Source: a bacterium (GTDB lineage: Bacteria > UBA9089 > JAHJRX01). Taken from it: 24,283 nt of DNA. Shown piece after piece: positions 8,298 through 16,394 of this stretch (position 1 is its first letter; the number at the start of each line of letters is the position of its first letter). The notes beneath the pieces were generated by a model. The model did not search any database and was not told the origin of the DNA. It saw nothing but the letters and a program-made list of their open reading frames with translations. The DNA lies in contig JASEGW010000009.1 in assembly GCA_030017825.1 (NCBI GenBank), positions 1 to 24,283 of the forward strand, read 5' to 3'. The translations under genes were made by a program, and so were the position numbers.

Positions 8298-9716
8298 ATG
8301 AAAAATAAGAAAAAAAGGGTATTAATTGTTGGAGCTGGAGTTGCTGGAGAAATGGTAGTAGCTGAAGTTCTTAATCATCCTGAGATAGAACAAGAAATAG
8401 TAGGCTTGGTGGATGATGATCCTGGAAAACTTGGCAAGTCTGTTTACGGTAAGATAGTTTTAGGAAGTAGTGATGATATTTATAAAATATGTCAAGAGAG
8501 CAAGATTGAAGAGATCTTAATTGCTATTCCTTCAGCTAACGGAAAAGTTGTCCGCAGTATTATTGAAAAATGCAAGATGACTAAAGCTAACTTTAAGATT
8601 GTTCCAGGTATATATAAAATTATTACAGGGGATGTTCATATTAATCAGATCCGAGAAGTTTTACCAGAAGACTTATTAGGTCGAGAAATGGTAAGAACAA
8701 ATTTTGAAGAAATAGGCTCTTTTCTAAAGAATAAAAGGGTTCTAATTACAGGAGGTGGAGGATCTATTGGAAGTGAGTTAGGAAAACAATTAGCAAAATT
8801 TAAATTAGAAAAGCTTATTATTTTAGATCATAATGAGAATAACATTTATTTTACAGAAATAGAACTTTTAAAGAATAATCCCAACTTATCTCTAGAAGCA
8901 ATAATTGCTGATATTAAGGATTATCAAAGAATAGAACAGGTCTTCCAAGACTACATACCTAATATTATTTTTCACGCTGCTGCCCATAAGCATGTTCCTT
9001 TAATGGAAAGGTATCCTGAGGAAGCAGTAAAGAATAATATCTTTGGCACTAAGAATTTAATGGAAATCTCTCATAAATATAAAGTAGAAAAATTTATTTT
9101 AATTTCTACAGATAAGGCTGTAAACCCTACCAGTGTTATGGGGGCTACTAAAAGGGTTGCTGAATTATTAAAACAACTTTATGAAGGTGGCAGCACTAAA
9201 TTTATTTCAGTAAGATTTGGAAATGTTTTAGGTAGCAATGGTAGTGTAGTGCCTCTTTTTAAGAAGCAAATCCAGAAAGGAGGACCCATTACTATTACTC
9301 ACCCTGAAGTGGAGCGTTATTTCATGACTATTCAAGAAGCTGTATCTTTAATCATTCAAGCATCTGCCATTGGAAAAGGGGAAGAAGTATTTGTTCTAGA
9401 TATGGGACAACAGATAAAGATTGTAAATTTAGCTAAAGTTCTAATAACACTTTCAGGTATGATTCCTGAAGAAGATATTGAAATTAAATTTGTGGGGCTC
9501 CGTCCTGGAGAAAAAATATCAGAGGAATTATTAACTCAAAAAGAGAGTCTCAGCAGCACTAAATATGAAAAAATATTTGTAGCTTGTCCTGATAATATAA
9601 GTAAAGAAAAAATAAAGGAAAGTATAATTAATTTAGAAAAACTATCTAAAAAGGAAGATATCGTAAAAATATTAAAAGATATACTTATTAACTACAAGCC
9701 TTCATTGTTTAAGTAA
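8298..9716 (+). CDS. CapD/FlaA1-type UDP-sugar dehydratase-epimerase lacking the membrane domain
   Basis: A 472-aa protein with two Rossmann units. The first (residues ~6-130, 'VLIVGAGVAGE') matches the CoA-binding-like domain found in WbpM/PglF proteins. The second is an extended SDR fold: 'LITGGGGSIGSELG' (residues 149-162), 'FHAAAHKHVPLME', 'ISTDKAVNPTSVMGATKR' and 'VRFGNVLGSNGSVVPLF'. The usual SDR Tyr-x3-Lys is replaced by Met281-x3-Lys285, the substitution typical of inverting or retaining UDP-GlcNAc 4,6-dehydratases of this group. Full-size relatives (about 600-660 aa) carry four N-terminal membrane helices; these are absent, so this form should be soluble. The likely substrate is UDP-GlcNAc, drawn from the GlmS/GlmM pathway encoded just upstream. 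Exact stereochemistry cannot be judged. Confidence 0.85.
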   Translation: MKNKKKRVLIVGAGVAGEMVVAEVLNHPEIEQEIVGLVDDDPGKLGKSVYGKIVLGSSDDIYKICQESKIEEILIAIPSANGKVVRSIIEKCKMTKANFKIVPGIYKIITGDVHINQIREVLPEDLLGREMVRTNFEEIGSFLKNKRVLITGGGGSIGSELGKQLAKFKLEKLIILDHNENNIYFTEIELLKNNPNLSLEAIIADIKDYQRIEQVFQDYIPNIIFHAAAHKHVPLMERYPEEAVKNNIFGTKNLMEISHKYKVEKFILISTDKAVNPTSVMGATKRVAELLKQLYEGGSTKFISVRFGNVLGSNGSVVPLFKKQIQKGGPITITHPEVERYFMTIQEAVSLIIQASAIGKGEEVFVLDMGQQIKIVNLAKVLITLSGMIPEEDIEIKFVGLRPGEKISEELLTQKESLSSTKYEKIFVACPDNISKEKIKESIINLEKLSKKEDIVKILKDILINYKPSLFK

Positions 9717-9718
9717 TC

Positions 9719-9736
9719 AGCAGCCCTGCTATTTTT
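9719..9736 (+). terminator. Weak candidate terminator after the amino-sugar block
   Basis: AGCA-GCCC-TGCT (9719-9730) followed by ATTTTT (9731-9736) starts 2 bp after the dehydratase-like stop. The 4-bp stem is short, so efficiency is doubtful. Position and U-run fit the end of the long plus-strand block. Confidence 0.35.
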
Positions 9737-9783
9737 CAAAACTTTCTTCATATTATCTAACAATAATCATCTTTTTTGTTTCC

Positions 9784-9812
9784 TTGACTTTTTGCTTTTT
9801 TTATTATATTTT
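9784..9812 (+). promoter_or_regulatory. Candidate sigma-70 promoter for the lytic transglycosylase gene
   Basis: TTGACT (9784-9789) lies 17 bp ahead of TATTTT (9807-9812), with an overlapping TATATT at 9805-9810. It sits in the 236-bp gap 9717-9952, after the presumed terminator and about 140 bp before the ATG at 9953. The region is very AT-rich, so chance matches are likely. Nothing else is recognisable in the gap. Confidence 0.3.
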
Positions 9813-9952
9813 ACTTCAAGTATATAGCAGTTATCAATAAAAGATTTACTTATGTTCATGCCGATATGTAAAACATAATATTCGTTTATAGTTAAATCAA
9901 TTTGCTCTATGTCAAATTATGATTAATAGGTGCTATAGGGTAGGGATTTAAT

Positions 9953-12121
9953 ATGTTAGATAAAATTTATCTTTTTATGGCAGTTGCTTATTTGTTAATA
10001 GTAACTATTTTTACTTTTGGTTCGCTTGGATTTACCTCTTTTGATAAATTTAATACAGCGATTAATCTATTTGAAGGTGGGTCATATTTTAGCGCTGTAG
10101 AAATATTAAAGGATTTGCCTGAAGATATTAATGGCCATAATATTAGCTCGAAAAAGTATTTTCTTTTAGGCAGCTGTTATCGACACTTAAAGAGGTGGAC
10201 AGAAGCTATTGCTTGCTATCAGAGGGCTTTAAATAATAAGTATATCTTTTCAGATTATGCTATTTATCATATTGCCGAAAGTTATTTCGAATTAGGAAAG
10301 CATCAAGAAGCTCTTGAATGGTATGAAAAGTTAGCAAGAGAATATCCTTTATATGCATTAGGACATAAAGTTTTGTACAAAACAGCTCAATGTAATTTTA
10401 TGTTGGAAGATTATTGGACAGCCATAAAAAAATATGAAAAGTTTGTCAAAAACTATCCTAAGCATGAACTGAAATTAATGGCCTTATATCAAATAGCTCT
10501 TTCTTATCAGAAGCTTGGAAAATGGAGAACTGCTTTTTGGGAGTATCATAAAATAATTGACTGTAATTTTAAACATGAAGTAGCTTTGGAGGCTATAAAG
10601 AGAATAGAGGAATTACTTCTAAAATATCCTAAATTAAAGATTGGAAGAGATGAATTTATAACTCAAGGACAGGTATGGTGTTATCATAAAGAATATATAA
10701 AAGCTCGCCTTAAATGGGAAAAAGCTCAAGGAAGTAGAGGAAGCACTTTATATGCTAAAACTTGGTATCTTATAGGTGATTCTTTTTATGCAGAAAAGAA
10801 GTTTATTTCAGCTATTGATGCTTATAAGAAAGTTCTTAATGTTTCCCGTAGAAATGATTATTATGCACCAGCTTATTATAAATTAGCTTTATCTTATCAA
10901 AAAATTGGCAAAGAAGAAAGAGCCATTGGATTATTAAGAAGATTTATTTCTCGGTATCCTAGAAATAGTTATACTAAAGAAATGTTATATAATTTAGCAA
11001 ATTATTATAAAGAAAAAAGTCTTTACAAAGAAGCTATAAAAACTTACAAAGAACTTGCTGAAAGATACCCTAAAAGCTATTTAGCTGAAGAAAGTATATG
11101 GAGGATTGGCCGATGTTATATAAAATTAAAGAAATATTATAGTAGTATAAGGACTTATAAGCACTTAATTGAAAAATATCCTATGGGTAAATATGTTGCT
11201 CCAGCTAATTTTTGGATTGGAAAATGTTATGGATATTTGGGCAAACACAGGAAAGCTTGTTTGAATTATGCTTTGGTGATAAATAAAGAGAATGGGTATT
11301 ATAGCAGTTTAGCTAAAAAGTATATAGAAAAAGTGAATAAGCATAAAGAGGTTAAAAGTAAAACCAGTTCTTTATCAAAAAACAATATTGTTTGGAGAAA
11401 GATTAAGACTGCTAATTTAGATAGAGCCCGAGATTTAATGGAGCTGAGAATATTTGATGATGCCCTTATTGAACTGAAAAGTATGATTGGTTTAGAAAAT
11501 ATTGACATTAAAAGCATTTACTATAATTTAGCTATTTGTTATCATAAGATAGGAAAATATAAGGAATCTTGGCACTGGGCAATGAAATTACATAATAAAC
11601 TTGTTTCTTGTGATGATATTATTCTTCCTTCTAAGGAATTATATTCTATGTTATATCCCCTTAATTATTTTGAATTTGTTTCTAAATATGCTAAGGCTTA
11701 TAAGTTAGATCCTTATTTAATTTTAGCAGTGATTCGCGAAGAGAGCCGATATGATCCTTTAGCTTTGTCTAAAGCTGATGCTCGAGGATTGATGCAAATT
11801 ATTCCTAAGACTGGAAAAAACGTTGCCAAAAAGATAAATATTGCTTTTGACATTAATAAACTTTTTATTCCTAAGTGGAATATTAAGATGGGAAGTTGGT
11901 ATCTAAAAGAATTAATAGTTAATTATAGAGGAAACAAAGTGTTAGCTTTAGCTGCTTACAATGGTGGACCAAAAAATGTGGATTTATGGGTAACGAAATA
12001 TGGCCTTTTTGATTTAGATGAGTTTGTGGAAAATATTCCTTATAAAGAGACTAGAGAATATGTTAAAAGAGTTATGAGTAGTTATCAAAAATATAGGGAA
12101 ATATATTTATCTTCTTCTTGA
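9953..12121 (+). CDS. TPR-rich, membrane-anchored soluble-lytic-transglycosylase (SLT) family protein
   Basis: A 722-aa envelope protein. Residues ~4-27 are a hydrophobic signal or anchor segment. Residues ~40-440 are tandem tetratricopeptide units ('YFLLGSCYRHLKRWTEAIACYQRAL', 'ALYQIALSYQKLGKW'), with a further TPR pair near 515-540. The C-terminal ~130 residues are an SLT domain: 'LDPYLILAVIREESRYDP' puts the catalytic glutamate at 597, followed by 'ARGLMQIIP', 'GSWYLKELI' and 'LALAAYNGGP'. It should cleave peptidoglycan glycan strands to 1,6-anhydro products in the periplasm. E. coli Slt70 has a helical superhelix in place of these clear TPRs. The TPR part may dock a partner in the cell-wall machinery; the partner is not encoded here. 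Tyr- and Lys-rich composition fits the AT bias. Confidence 0.88.
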   Translation: MLDKIYLFMAVAYLLIVTIFTFGSLGFTSFDKFNTAINLFEGGSYFSAVEILKDLPEDINGHNISSKKYFLLGSCYRHLKRWTEAIACYQRALNNKYIFSDYAIYHIAESYFELGKHQEALEWYEKLAREYPLYALGHKVLYKTAQCNFMLEDYWTAIKKYEKFVKNYPKHELKLMALYQIALSYQKLGKWRTAFWEYHKIIDCNFKHEVALEAIKRIEELLLKYPKLKIGRDEFITQGQVWCYHKEYIKARLKWEKAQGSRGSTLYAKTWYLIGDSFYAEKKFISAIDAYKKVLNVSRRNDYYAPAYYKLALSYQKIGKEERAIGLLRRFISRYPRNSYTKEMLYNLANYYKEKSLYKEAIKTYKELAERYPKSYLAEESIWRIGRCYIKLKKYYSSIRTYKHLIEKYPMGKYVAPANFWIGKCYGYLGKHRKACLNYALVINKENGYYSSLAKKYIEKVNKHKEVKSKTSSLSKNNIVWRKIKTANLDRARDLMELRIFDDALIELKSMIGLENIDIKSIYYNLAICYHKIGKYKESWHWAMKLHNKLVSCDDIILPSKELYSMLYPLNYFEFVSKYAKAYKLDPYLILAVIREESRYDPLALSKADARGLMQIIPKTGKNVAKKINIAFDINKLFIPKWNIKMGSWYLKELIVNYRGNKVLALAAYNGGPKNVDLWVTKYGLFDLDEFVENIPYKETREYVKRVMSSYQKYREIYLSSS

Positions 12122-12147
12122 GAAGGCGTATAAAAGCCCTTTTTACC
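12122..12147 (+). terminator. Weak candidate terminator downstream of the SLT gene
   Basis: AAGGC (12124-12128) can pair with GCCCTT (one bulged C) across a GTATAAAA loop, followed by a run of T directly after the stop. The stem is short and imperfect. The remainder of 12148-12252 is AT-rich, with a small TTTAAAAT-T-ATTTTAAA palindrome at 12173-12189 and no clear promoter. Confidence 0.3.
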
Positions 12148-12252
12148 AAAGAAAGTATCTTAGAATTTTTGCTTTAAAATTATTTTAAACAATTTTCATT
12201 CTAATTTTTATATGCAAACTTTTATTAATGGGAAATATAAAAGCACAAAAAT

Positions 12253-12864
12253 ATGATATCAACAAAAGTATTATACGAACGATTAGCTTTTCTTTATGAT
12301 TTGGATGATGTAATGTGTATGGGGGCCAAGCAACATTGGCGTAAGAAAATCATAAAAGATTTAAAAACAAGGTCTAACTCAACGTTAGATATTGCTACTG
12401 GAACTGGCAGAATGGCAAAAATACTTTGTAGTAATCTAAAGAATGGACAGATAATTGGAGTAGACTTATCTAAGAATATGTTAAGGATTGCTAAGATCAG
12501 AAATCGTAATCAGAAAAATTTAAGCTTAATTCAATGCAATGCTGAACAACTGCCTTTTAGAGATGAAATATTTGATACCGTTACTTGTACTTATGGAATG
12601 GATACTTTTTGCCATCCTGAAACTGTATTTTCAGAAGCAGTGCGAGTTTTAAAGTGTGGAGGGAGAATGGGTCTAATCTACTTTGCAAAAATAAGAACAA
12701 AGAATTTGCTAAAATATTTAGAGCCATCTATTAAAAAATTTTATAAACTAGTTTGGCATGCCAAAGATATAGATATGCTATCAATAATGAGAAAATACTC
12801 TTTGAAAAAGATTAGAAGCTACGATTTATTATTTACAGAAGCTTTAATAGTTGAGAAGTTGTAA
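12253..12864 (+). CDS. Class I SAM-dependent methyltransferase (UbiE-like)
   Basis: A 203-aa Rossmann methyltransferase. Motif I is 'TLDIATGTGRM' (residues 44-54). 'GVDLSKNML' has the acidic Asp71 expected to bind the SAM ribose. 'CNAEQLPFRDEIFDTVTC' and 'VLKCGGRMGLIYF' are motifs II-III. This is the UbiE/COQ5-like Methyltransf_11 pattern, but it is short of the 230-250 aa of UbiE/MenG and lacks their C-terminal signature. The substrate is therefore unassigned. Its stop codon (TAA, 12862-12864) lies inside an inserted small mobile element that starts at 12861. Removing the element together with one target-site copy would give a protein ending Glu-Lys-Phe instead of Glu-Lys-Leu, so function is probably unaffected. 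A convincing Shine-Dalgarno is not visible. Confidence 0.8.
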   Translation: MISTKVLYERLAFLYDLDDVMCMGAKQHWRKKIIKDLKTRSNSTLDIATGTGRMAKILCSNLKNGQIIGVDLSKNMLRIAKIRNRNQKNLSLIQCNAEQLPFRDEIFDTVTCTYGMDTFCHPETVFSEAVRVLKCGGRMGLIYFAKIRTKNLLKYLEPSIKKFYKLVWHAKDIDMLSIMRKYSLKKIRSYDLLFTEALIVEKL

Positions 12865-12949
12865 CTATTCAGCAATGTTCAATGTAACAACATATTTCCT
12901 TAGTGCGAAAAAATACTAACTTTTAAACTTAGGTTTATGCTTAATAGTA
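12861..12949 (-). mobile_element. MITE-like element, copy 1 (internally deleted, one end decayed)
   Basis: The left end GTAACTATTCAGCA is intact. Positions 12861-12909 match the reverse complement of the right end of copy 2 with one mismatch in about 49 bp. The other end (12911-12940) matches copy 2's left arm (GCATAAACCTAAGTTTAAAA..) with one mismatch, and its terminus GCTTAATAGTA is degraded. Flanks GAGAAGTT (12853-12860) and GAAAAGTT (12950-12957) match 7/8, an aged 8-bp target duplication. It encodes no protein and is non-autonomous. It is inverted relative to copy 2. Confidence 0.78.
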
Positions 12950-13031
12950 GAAAAGTTTTAAAAATACCAAACCTTCCAAAATAATTTCTTTTAATTTTTT
13001 TATAGCGAATTCAAGTTCTTTAAGAGAAACT

Positions 13032-13484
13032 ATGGCTATTTTACGATTACTATTTATTATAGCAGTCTTATTCTATATCTTATGTCCTTTAGATATTGTG
13101 CCAGATTTCTTTATAGGTGGAGGATGGATAGATGATATTATTGTATTAATTGCTGCTATTGTGTATTATAAGAGGAAATTTGGGGAAATTCCAGATTTAG
13201 ATAGCTTGTTTAGAAGATATCAGCACCAAAGAAAAAATAGGAAAGAGGATTTTAACAGAGCCCAGGAGACGACAAAAGACAGAAAAAGAGATCCTTATTC
13301 TATTCTTGGAGTATCTAATGGTGATTCAAGTGATGAGATAAAAGCAGCTTACCGTAAACTTGCCTTGCAATGTCATCCTGATAAAGTTGAAAGTTTAGGC
13401 AAGGAACTAAAGGAGTTGGCTCATAAAAAGATGGTAGATATTCAGTTGGCATATGAGGAGGTAAAAAAGGACGACCGGAGATAG
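13032..13484 (+). CDS. DUF1232 (YkvA-like) - DnaJ fusion protein
   Basis: A 150-aa, two-domain protein. The N-terminal part (residues ~3-47) is a DUF1232/YkvA-type membrane-associated segment with the signature 'YILCPLDIVPDFFIGGGWIDDIIVL'. A charged linker (~48-86, rich in Arg, Lys and Gln) leads to a C-terminal J domain (87-148), with 'DPYSILGVSNGDSSDEIKAAYRKLALQCHPDK'-like content whose key residues are His115-Pro116-Asp117. The HPD motif means it should stimulate an Hsp70 ATPase, presumably at the membrane. No dnaK lies in the window. It follows a mobile-element insertion and converges on the AddB-like gene with an 18-bp gap. The cellular substrate is unknown. Start ATG at 13032 has only a weak AAGAGA upstream. 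Confidence 0.85.
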   Translation: MAILRLLFIIAVLFYILCPLDIVPDFFIGGGWIDDIIVLIAAIVYYKRKFGEIPDLDSLFRRYQHQRKNRKEDFNRAQETTKDRKRDPYSILGVSNGDSSDEIKAAYRKLALQCHPDKVESLGKELKELAHKKMVDIQLAYEEVKKDDRR

Positions 13485-13502
13485 AATTACAATATATAAC
13501 TT

Positions 13503-16394
13503 TTACCATACTTTTCGGCAAAAGGTAGGATAAGGGCAATATGGGCATTCCTTATTTTTGTAATCACTTATAAAGGGAATTTCCGGATTTAAAATTTCCT
13601 CAATAAGATTCTTTATTGTAGGAAGAAAAATGTTTTCTAAGAACTCTTCTCTATCTTCGTTAGCAAAAAGAAATCTTTCTTTTGTAGTCTGCAAAGAAAC
13701 TAATTTGGAGTTGATTTTCTGATAAGGAATAGAATAAGTTTTTTGATATAATAATACATAAAAGGGGAGCTGAAAAGATTTTACTTCTTCCTTCATTTCT
13801 TCGCGATTTTGGAGTATTTTATTAAATAATTTAAAGGAATGTCTATCTAAATTACCTGTCTTATAATCTATTATTAGGTATTCTTCATCGTGACGGTCAA
13901 TACGGTCTATCTTGCCACTTAAGCATACATTGTCTCCATTTTTCAAATTAAGCAAGCAGGTAAAATCTTGTTCAGTAGAAACTATGCTAATCTTATTTAA
14001 GAATTTTTTTTTCTCTAACAAGATGTATTTTTTTAAATGCTTTAGAGCCATTTCTTTTAGAAGATAATGCTCGCCTTGTAGTTCACCAAATTTTTCTATA
14101 AAAACTGACTCCAATAGCTTATTTATATTTTTTTCAAGATGAGCATATTCTTTTTCACCTAAAATTTCTTTACCTACAAAAGGTTGGTAGAGCTTCTCTA
14201 ATACTTTGTGAATGATTATGCCAATGTTGGTAGCATCTATATCGCCGGCAAACTTTTCTCTTTCTTTGATTTCCAACACTTTTGCAAAATAAAATTGAGC
14301 AGGACAAGTAAGATAGGAATTTAACCCACTTGCAGAAAAATTCATTTTGCTCAAAACCTGAAGTATTTCAGGGATTTTAATTATTTCCAACCTTTTTATA
14401 GGTTGTAGAGATATATTTAGCTCCACAGATTTAACTTTAAGAACTCCTATTTGTCCTCTCTTTTTCTCTTCCTCCCAGATTAATTTTTCCACAAACCTGC
14501 TTTTAGTCTCTTTTTCATTTTCTTGATATAAAATATGGACTTCTTGGGCACAAGAAATAAGATGATGAAAATGATAGCGGTATATTTCTTCATTTTGATA
14601 ATGAGAAGGGATACCTAAGGCATTTTTAAGGGGAAGCGGCAAAAGCGAATCAATAGATTCCACAGAAGGAAGAACACCTTCATTGACTCTCAAAATAAAA
14701 ACCTTATCAAAATTTAAGCACCGAGTTTCTAATATGCCTAAAATTTGTAAGCCTTTAAGCGGAATGCCCTTAAAAGGGATACGTTCTTCTTTGGCTATAT
14801 GACGAAAAAGATCAAAAAGATCTTTTAGGTTGCTGAATTCTTCATCTTTTAACATGGAATTTTTAATTTTATCTAAAAAAGAGAAGAAACTATGAAAGAA
14901 TTCGCCTGAAAATGGGTAATGAGCAGCTGGGCTGTGTTTAAGGATAAAGATTAAGACTTCTTCAAAATAACATCCTAATTGATTAAAAGTTCTTACCTTA
15001 TCCATTCCTCTTATAAAAGTATCATGAATAGCAGTTAAAATATTTTTAAGATCTAAAGCTAAAATATTGCTTTCTATCATCAGAGAAGCGTGTCTAAATA
15101 TTTCAGAGTTTTGCTCTACTTCACAGAGGTCTATAAAAGCTTTACCTTGCTTTAAAAGAGTTTCTTCTACAGAGTGAATTAAGATGCGTGTTTGAGTGGG
15201 TTCAGTTAGGTGGCGAATACTTTTAACATAAGGATGCATTAATAAATTAAGGTAGTCTTTCAGATAGTAAGCATTTTCTCTTTTTGTTTCTTGGAGTTTT
15301 ATAAATAAGTCTAAAAGAGCATATACAGGAGTCCTAACTGCAGGATAACCCATTGTAATATTGTAGTTTATAGGAAGGGTAGTCATTACCTCAGAGAGAA
15401 GAGGAATAAGGACCTCGGGGTCAGATAGAACAATAGCTGTTTTTTCGTGATTGTCTACTTTACTTAAAAGAATGTCCTTTAGTCCCACCACCTCGCAATG
15501 GGTATTAAAAGCACTATGGAGAAAGATTTGAGAAGCTCTTTTATGTTCATTCTCCATCCTCTGCCCTCTGTTCTCTGCTTTCTGATTTCTGTCATCTGTT
15601 ATCTGTTCTCTGTCTTCTGTCTTCTGCTTTTTGACTTCTTCTACTTCCCCCCAAGTATTCATTTCCTCAAAAGGTGTCCACTTAGATTCATCATTTTGCC
15701 GAATTAAGGTAACTTCTGGTCTTCTCAAAAAATGTTGAACAACAATTTTTTCTGCTTTGGTCATGGCAAATAAGCCCGCAAAATATATTATCTTAAATTG
15801 ATCAGTATTTACTTTTTCAATATTTTCTGCGGCCAAAGCATAATTTCTACCTCGAGTAGTTAGTTTTTTTTCTTTTAGAAGGTGGTGATAAGCTTCTCTT
15901 ATTTGGACTAAATGATTCATTAAAAGGCCTGCATGTCGAGAAACACTTGGTTCCCAAAGATCCCCCATTTTAATACTCTTAAGATTTTCATTTTTTACCA
16001 TTTCAATGTCAAGTTCTTCAATTATTTTATAAAGCTTTAATCCCCAAGATAAGAATTGATTAAAAGAAGAATTTGGTTTCCGCCAGGGATTTTCTGGAAT
16101 TTCTTCAGTTACTTTAAAAAGTAGATAAGCGCTGTCCAGGTTATTTGCTAAAGTATAACCAGGAGAATACTCTTGGGCTAAAAAAGATATGAATTCATCC
16201 ATAGAGAATATCAAAGGTGGAAAAAAAGAATGGCTTAATTTCTTGGCCATTATCTGGCGAAGATAAATGCCTGGCCGTTGATGAGGAAATATTACGGCTA
16301 TGGAAGAGAAATCATATCTTTTTTCTTTAAGAATTCTATCAGCAATAAATTCAATTAAATCTGTAGAAAAGAGGACTTCAATTATTTTTCCCAT
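13503..16394 (-). CDS. addB: AddB-like helicase-nuclease subunit with PD-(D/E)XK and Fe-S staple
   Basis: A 963-aa partner of the AddA-like subunit in double-strand-break end resection. The N-terminus 'IAVIFPHQRPGIYLRQIM' sits where a Walker A would be but lacks GKT, so the helicase-like half is probably structural or DNA-scanning. 'FDKVFILRVNEGVLPSVES' is typical of AddB/RecC-like folds. The nuclease domain has Asp830 ('GKIDRID') and Asp843-x-Lys845 ('LIIDYKTG'). Cys697 ('LTCPAQFY') with Cys950, Cys953 and Cys959 (C-x2-C-x5-C at the C-terminus) forms the AddB-type 4Fe-4S staple. The start overlaps the addA 3' end by 13 bp, so expression is coupled. Residues ~254-279 are encoded by a 7-bp tandem repeat and are probably a flexible insert. 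Overall arrangement resembles the Bacteroidetes-like PD-(D/E)XK family rather than B. subtilis AddB. Confidence 0.85.
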   Translation of the reverse strand: MGKIIEVLFSTDLIEFIADRILKEKRYDFSSIAVIFPHQRPGIYLRQIMAKKLSHSFFPPLIFSMDEFISFLAQEYSPGYTLANNLDSAYLLFKVTEEIPENPWRKPNSSFNQFLSWGLKLYKIIEELDIEMVKNENLKSIKMGDLWEPSVSRHAGLLMNHLVQIREAYHHLLKEKKLTTRGRNYALAAENIEKVNTDQFKIIYFAGLFAMTKAEKIVVQHFLRRPEVTLIRQNDESKWTPFEEMNTWGEVEEVKKQKTEDREQITDDRNQKAENRGQRMENEHKRASQIFLHSAFNTHCEVVGLKDILLSKVDNHEKTAIVLSDPEVLIPLLSEVMTTLPINYNITMGYPAVRTPVYALLDLFIKLQETKRENAYYLKDYLNLLMHPYVKSIRHLTEPTQTRILIHSVEETLLKQGKAFIDLCEVEQNSEIFRHASLMIESNILALDLKNILTAIHDTFIRGMDKVRTFNQLGCYFEEVLIFILKHSPAAHYPFSGEFFHSFFSFLDKIKNSMLKDEEFSNLKDLFDLFRHIAKEERIPFKGIPLKGLQILGILETRCLNFDKVFILRVNEGVLPSVESIDSLLPLPLKNALGIPSHYQNEEIYRYHFHHLISCAQEVHILYQENEKETKSRFVEKLIWEEEKKRGQIGVLKVKSVELNISLQPIKRLEIIKIPEILQVLSKMNFSASGLNSYLTCPAQFYFAKVLEIKEREKFAGDIDATNIGIIIHKVLEKLYQPFVGKEILGEKEYAHLEKNINKLLESVFIEKFGELQGEHYLLKEMALKHLKKYILLEKKKFLNKISIVSTEQDFTCLLNLKNGDNVCLSGKIDRIDRHDEEYLIIDYKTGNLDRHSFKLFNKILQNREEMKEEVKSFQLPFYVLLYQKTYSIPYQKINSKLVSLQTTKERFLFANEDREEFLENIFLPTIKNLIEEILNPEIPFISDYKNKECPYCPYPTFCRKVW
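15559..15635. repeat. 7-bp tandem repeat array inside the AddB-like gene
   Basis: Eleven consecutive heptamers read NTCTGNN on the plus strand (CTCTGCC, CTCTGTT, CTCTGCT, TTCTGAT, TTCTGTC, ATCTGTT and so on; the last unit is TTTTGAC). On the coding strand the unit is NNCAGAN. Seven is not a multiple of three, so three units (21 bp) cycle through all frames. The result is a stop-free Lys/Glu/Asp/Arg/Gln-rich peptide with patterns such as 'QKTEDREQITDDR'. The array sits between conserved blocks and keeps the frame. Confidence 0.9.

Noticed and set aside
15559..15635. CRISPR-like array
   Set aside because: The units are contiguous 7-mers with no spacers, so this is a simple tandem repeat.
15498..15707. 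Plus-strand open frame over the heptamer array
   Set aside because: It is an antisense shadow kept open by the stop-free 7-bp repeat; the minus-strand AddB-like reading is clearly the real gene.
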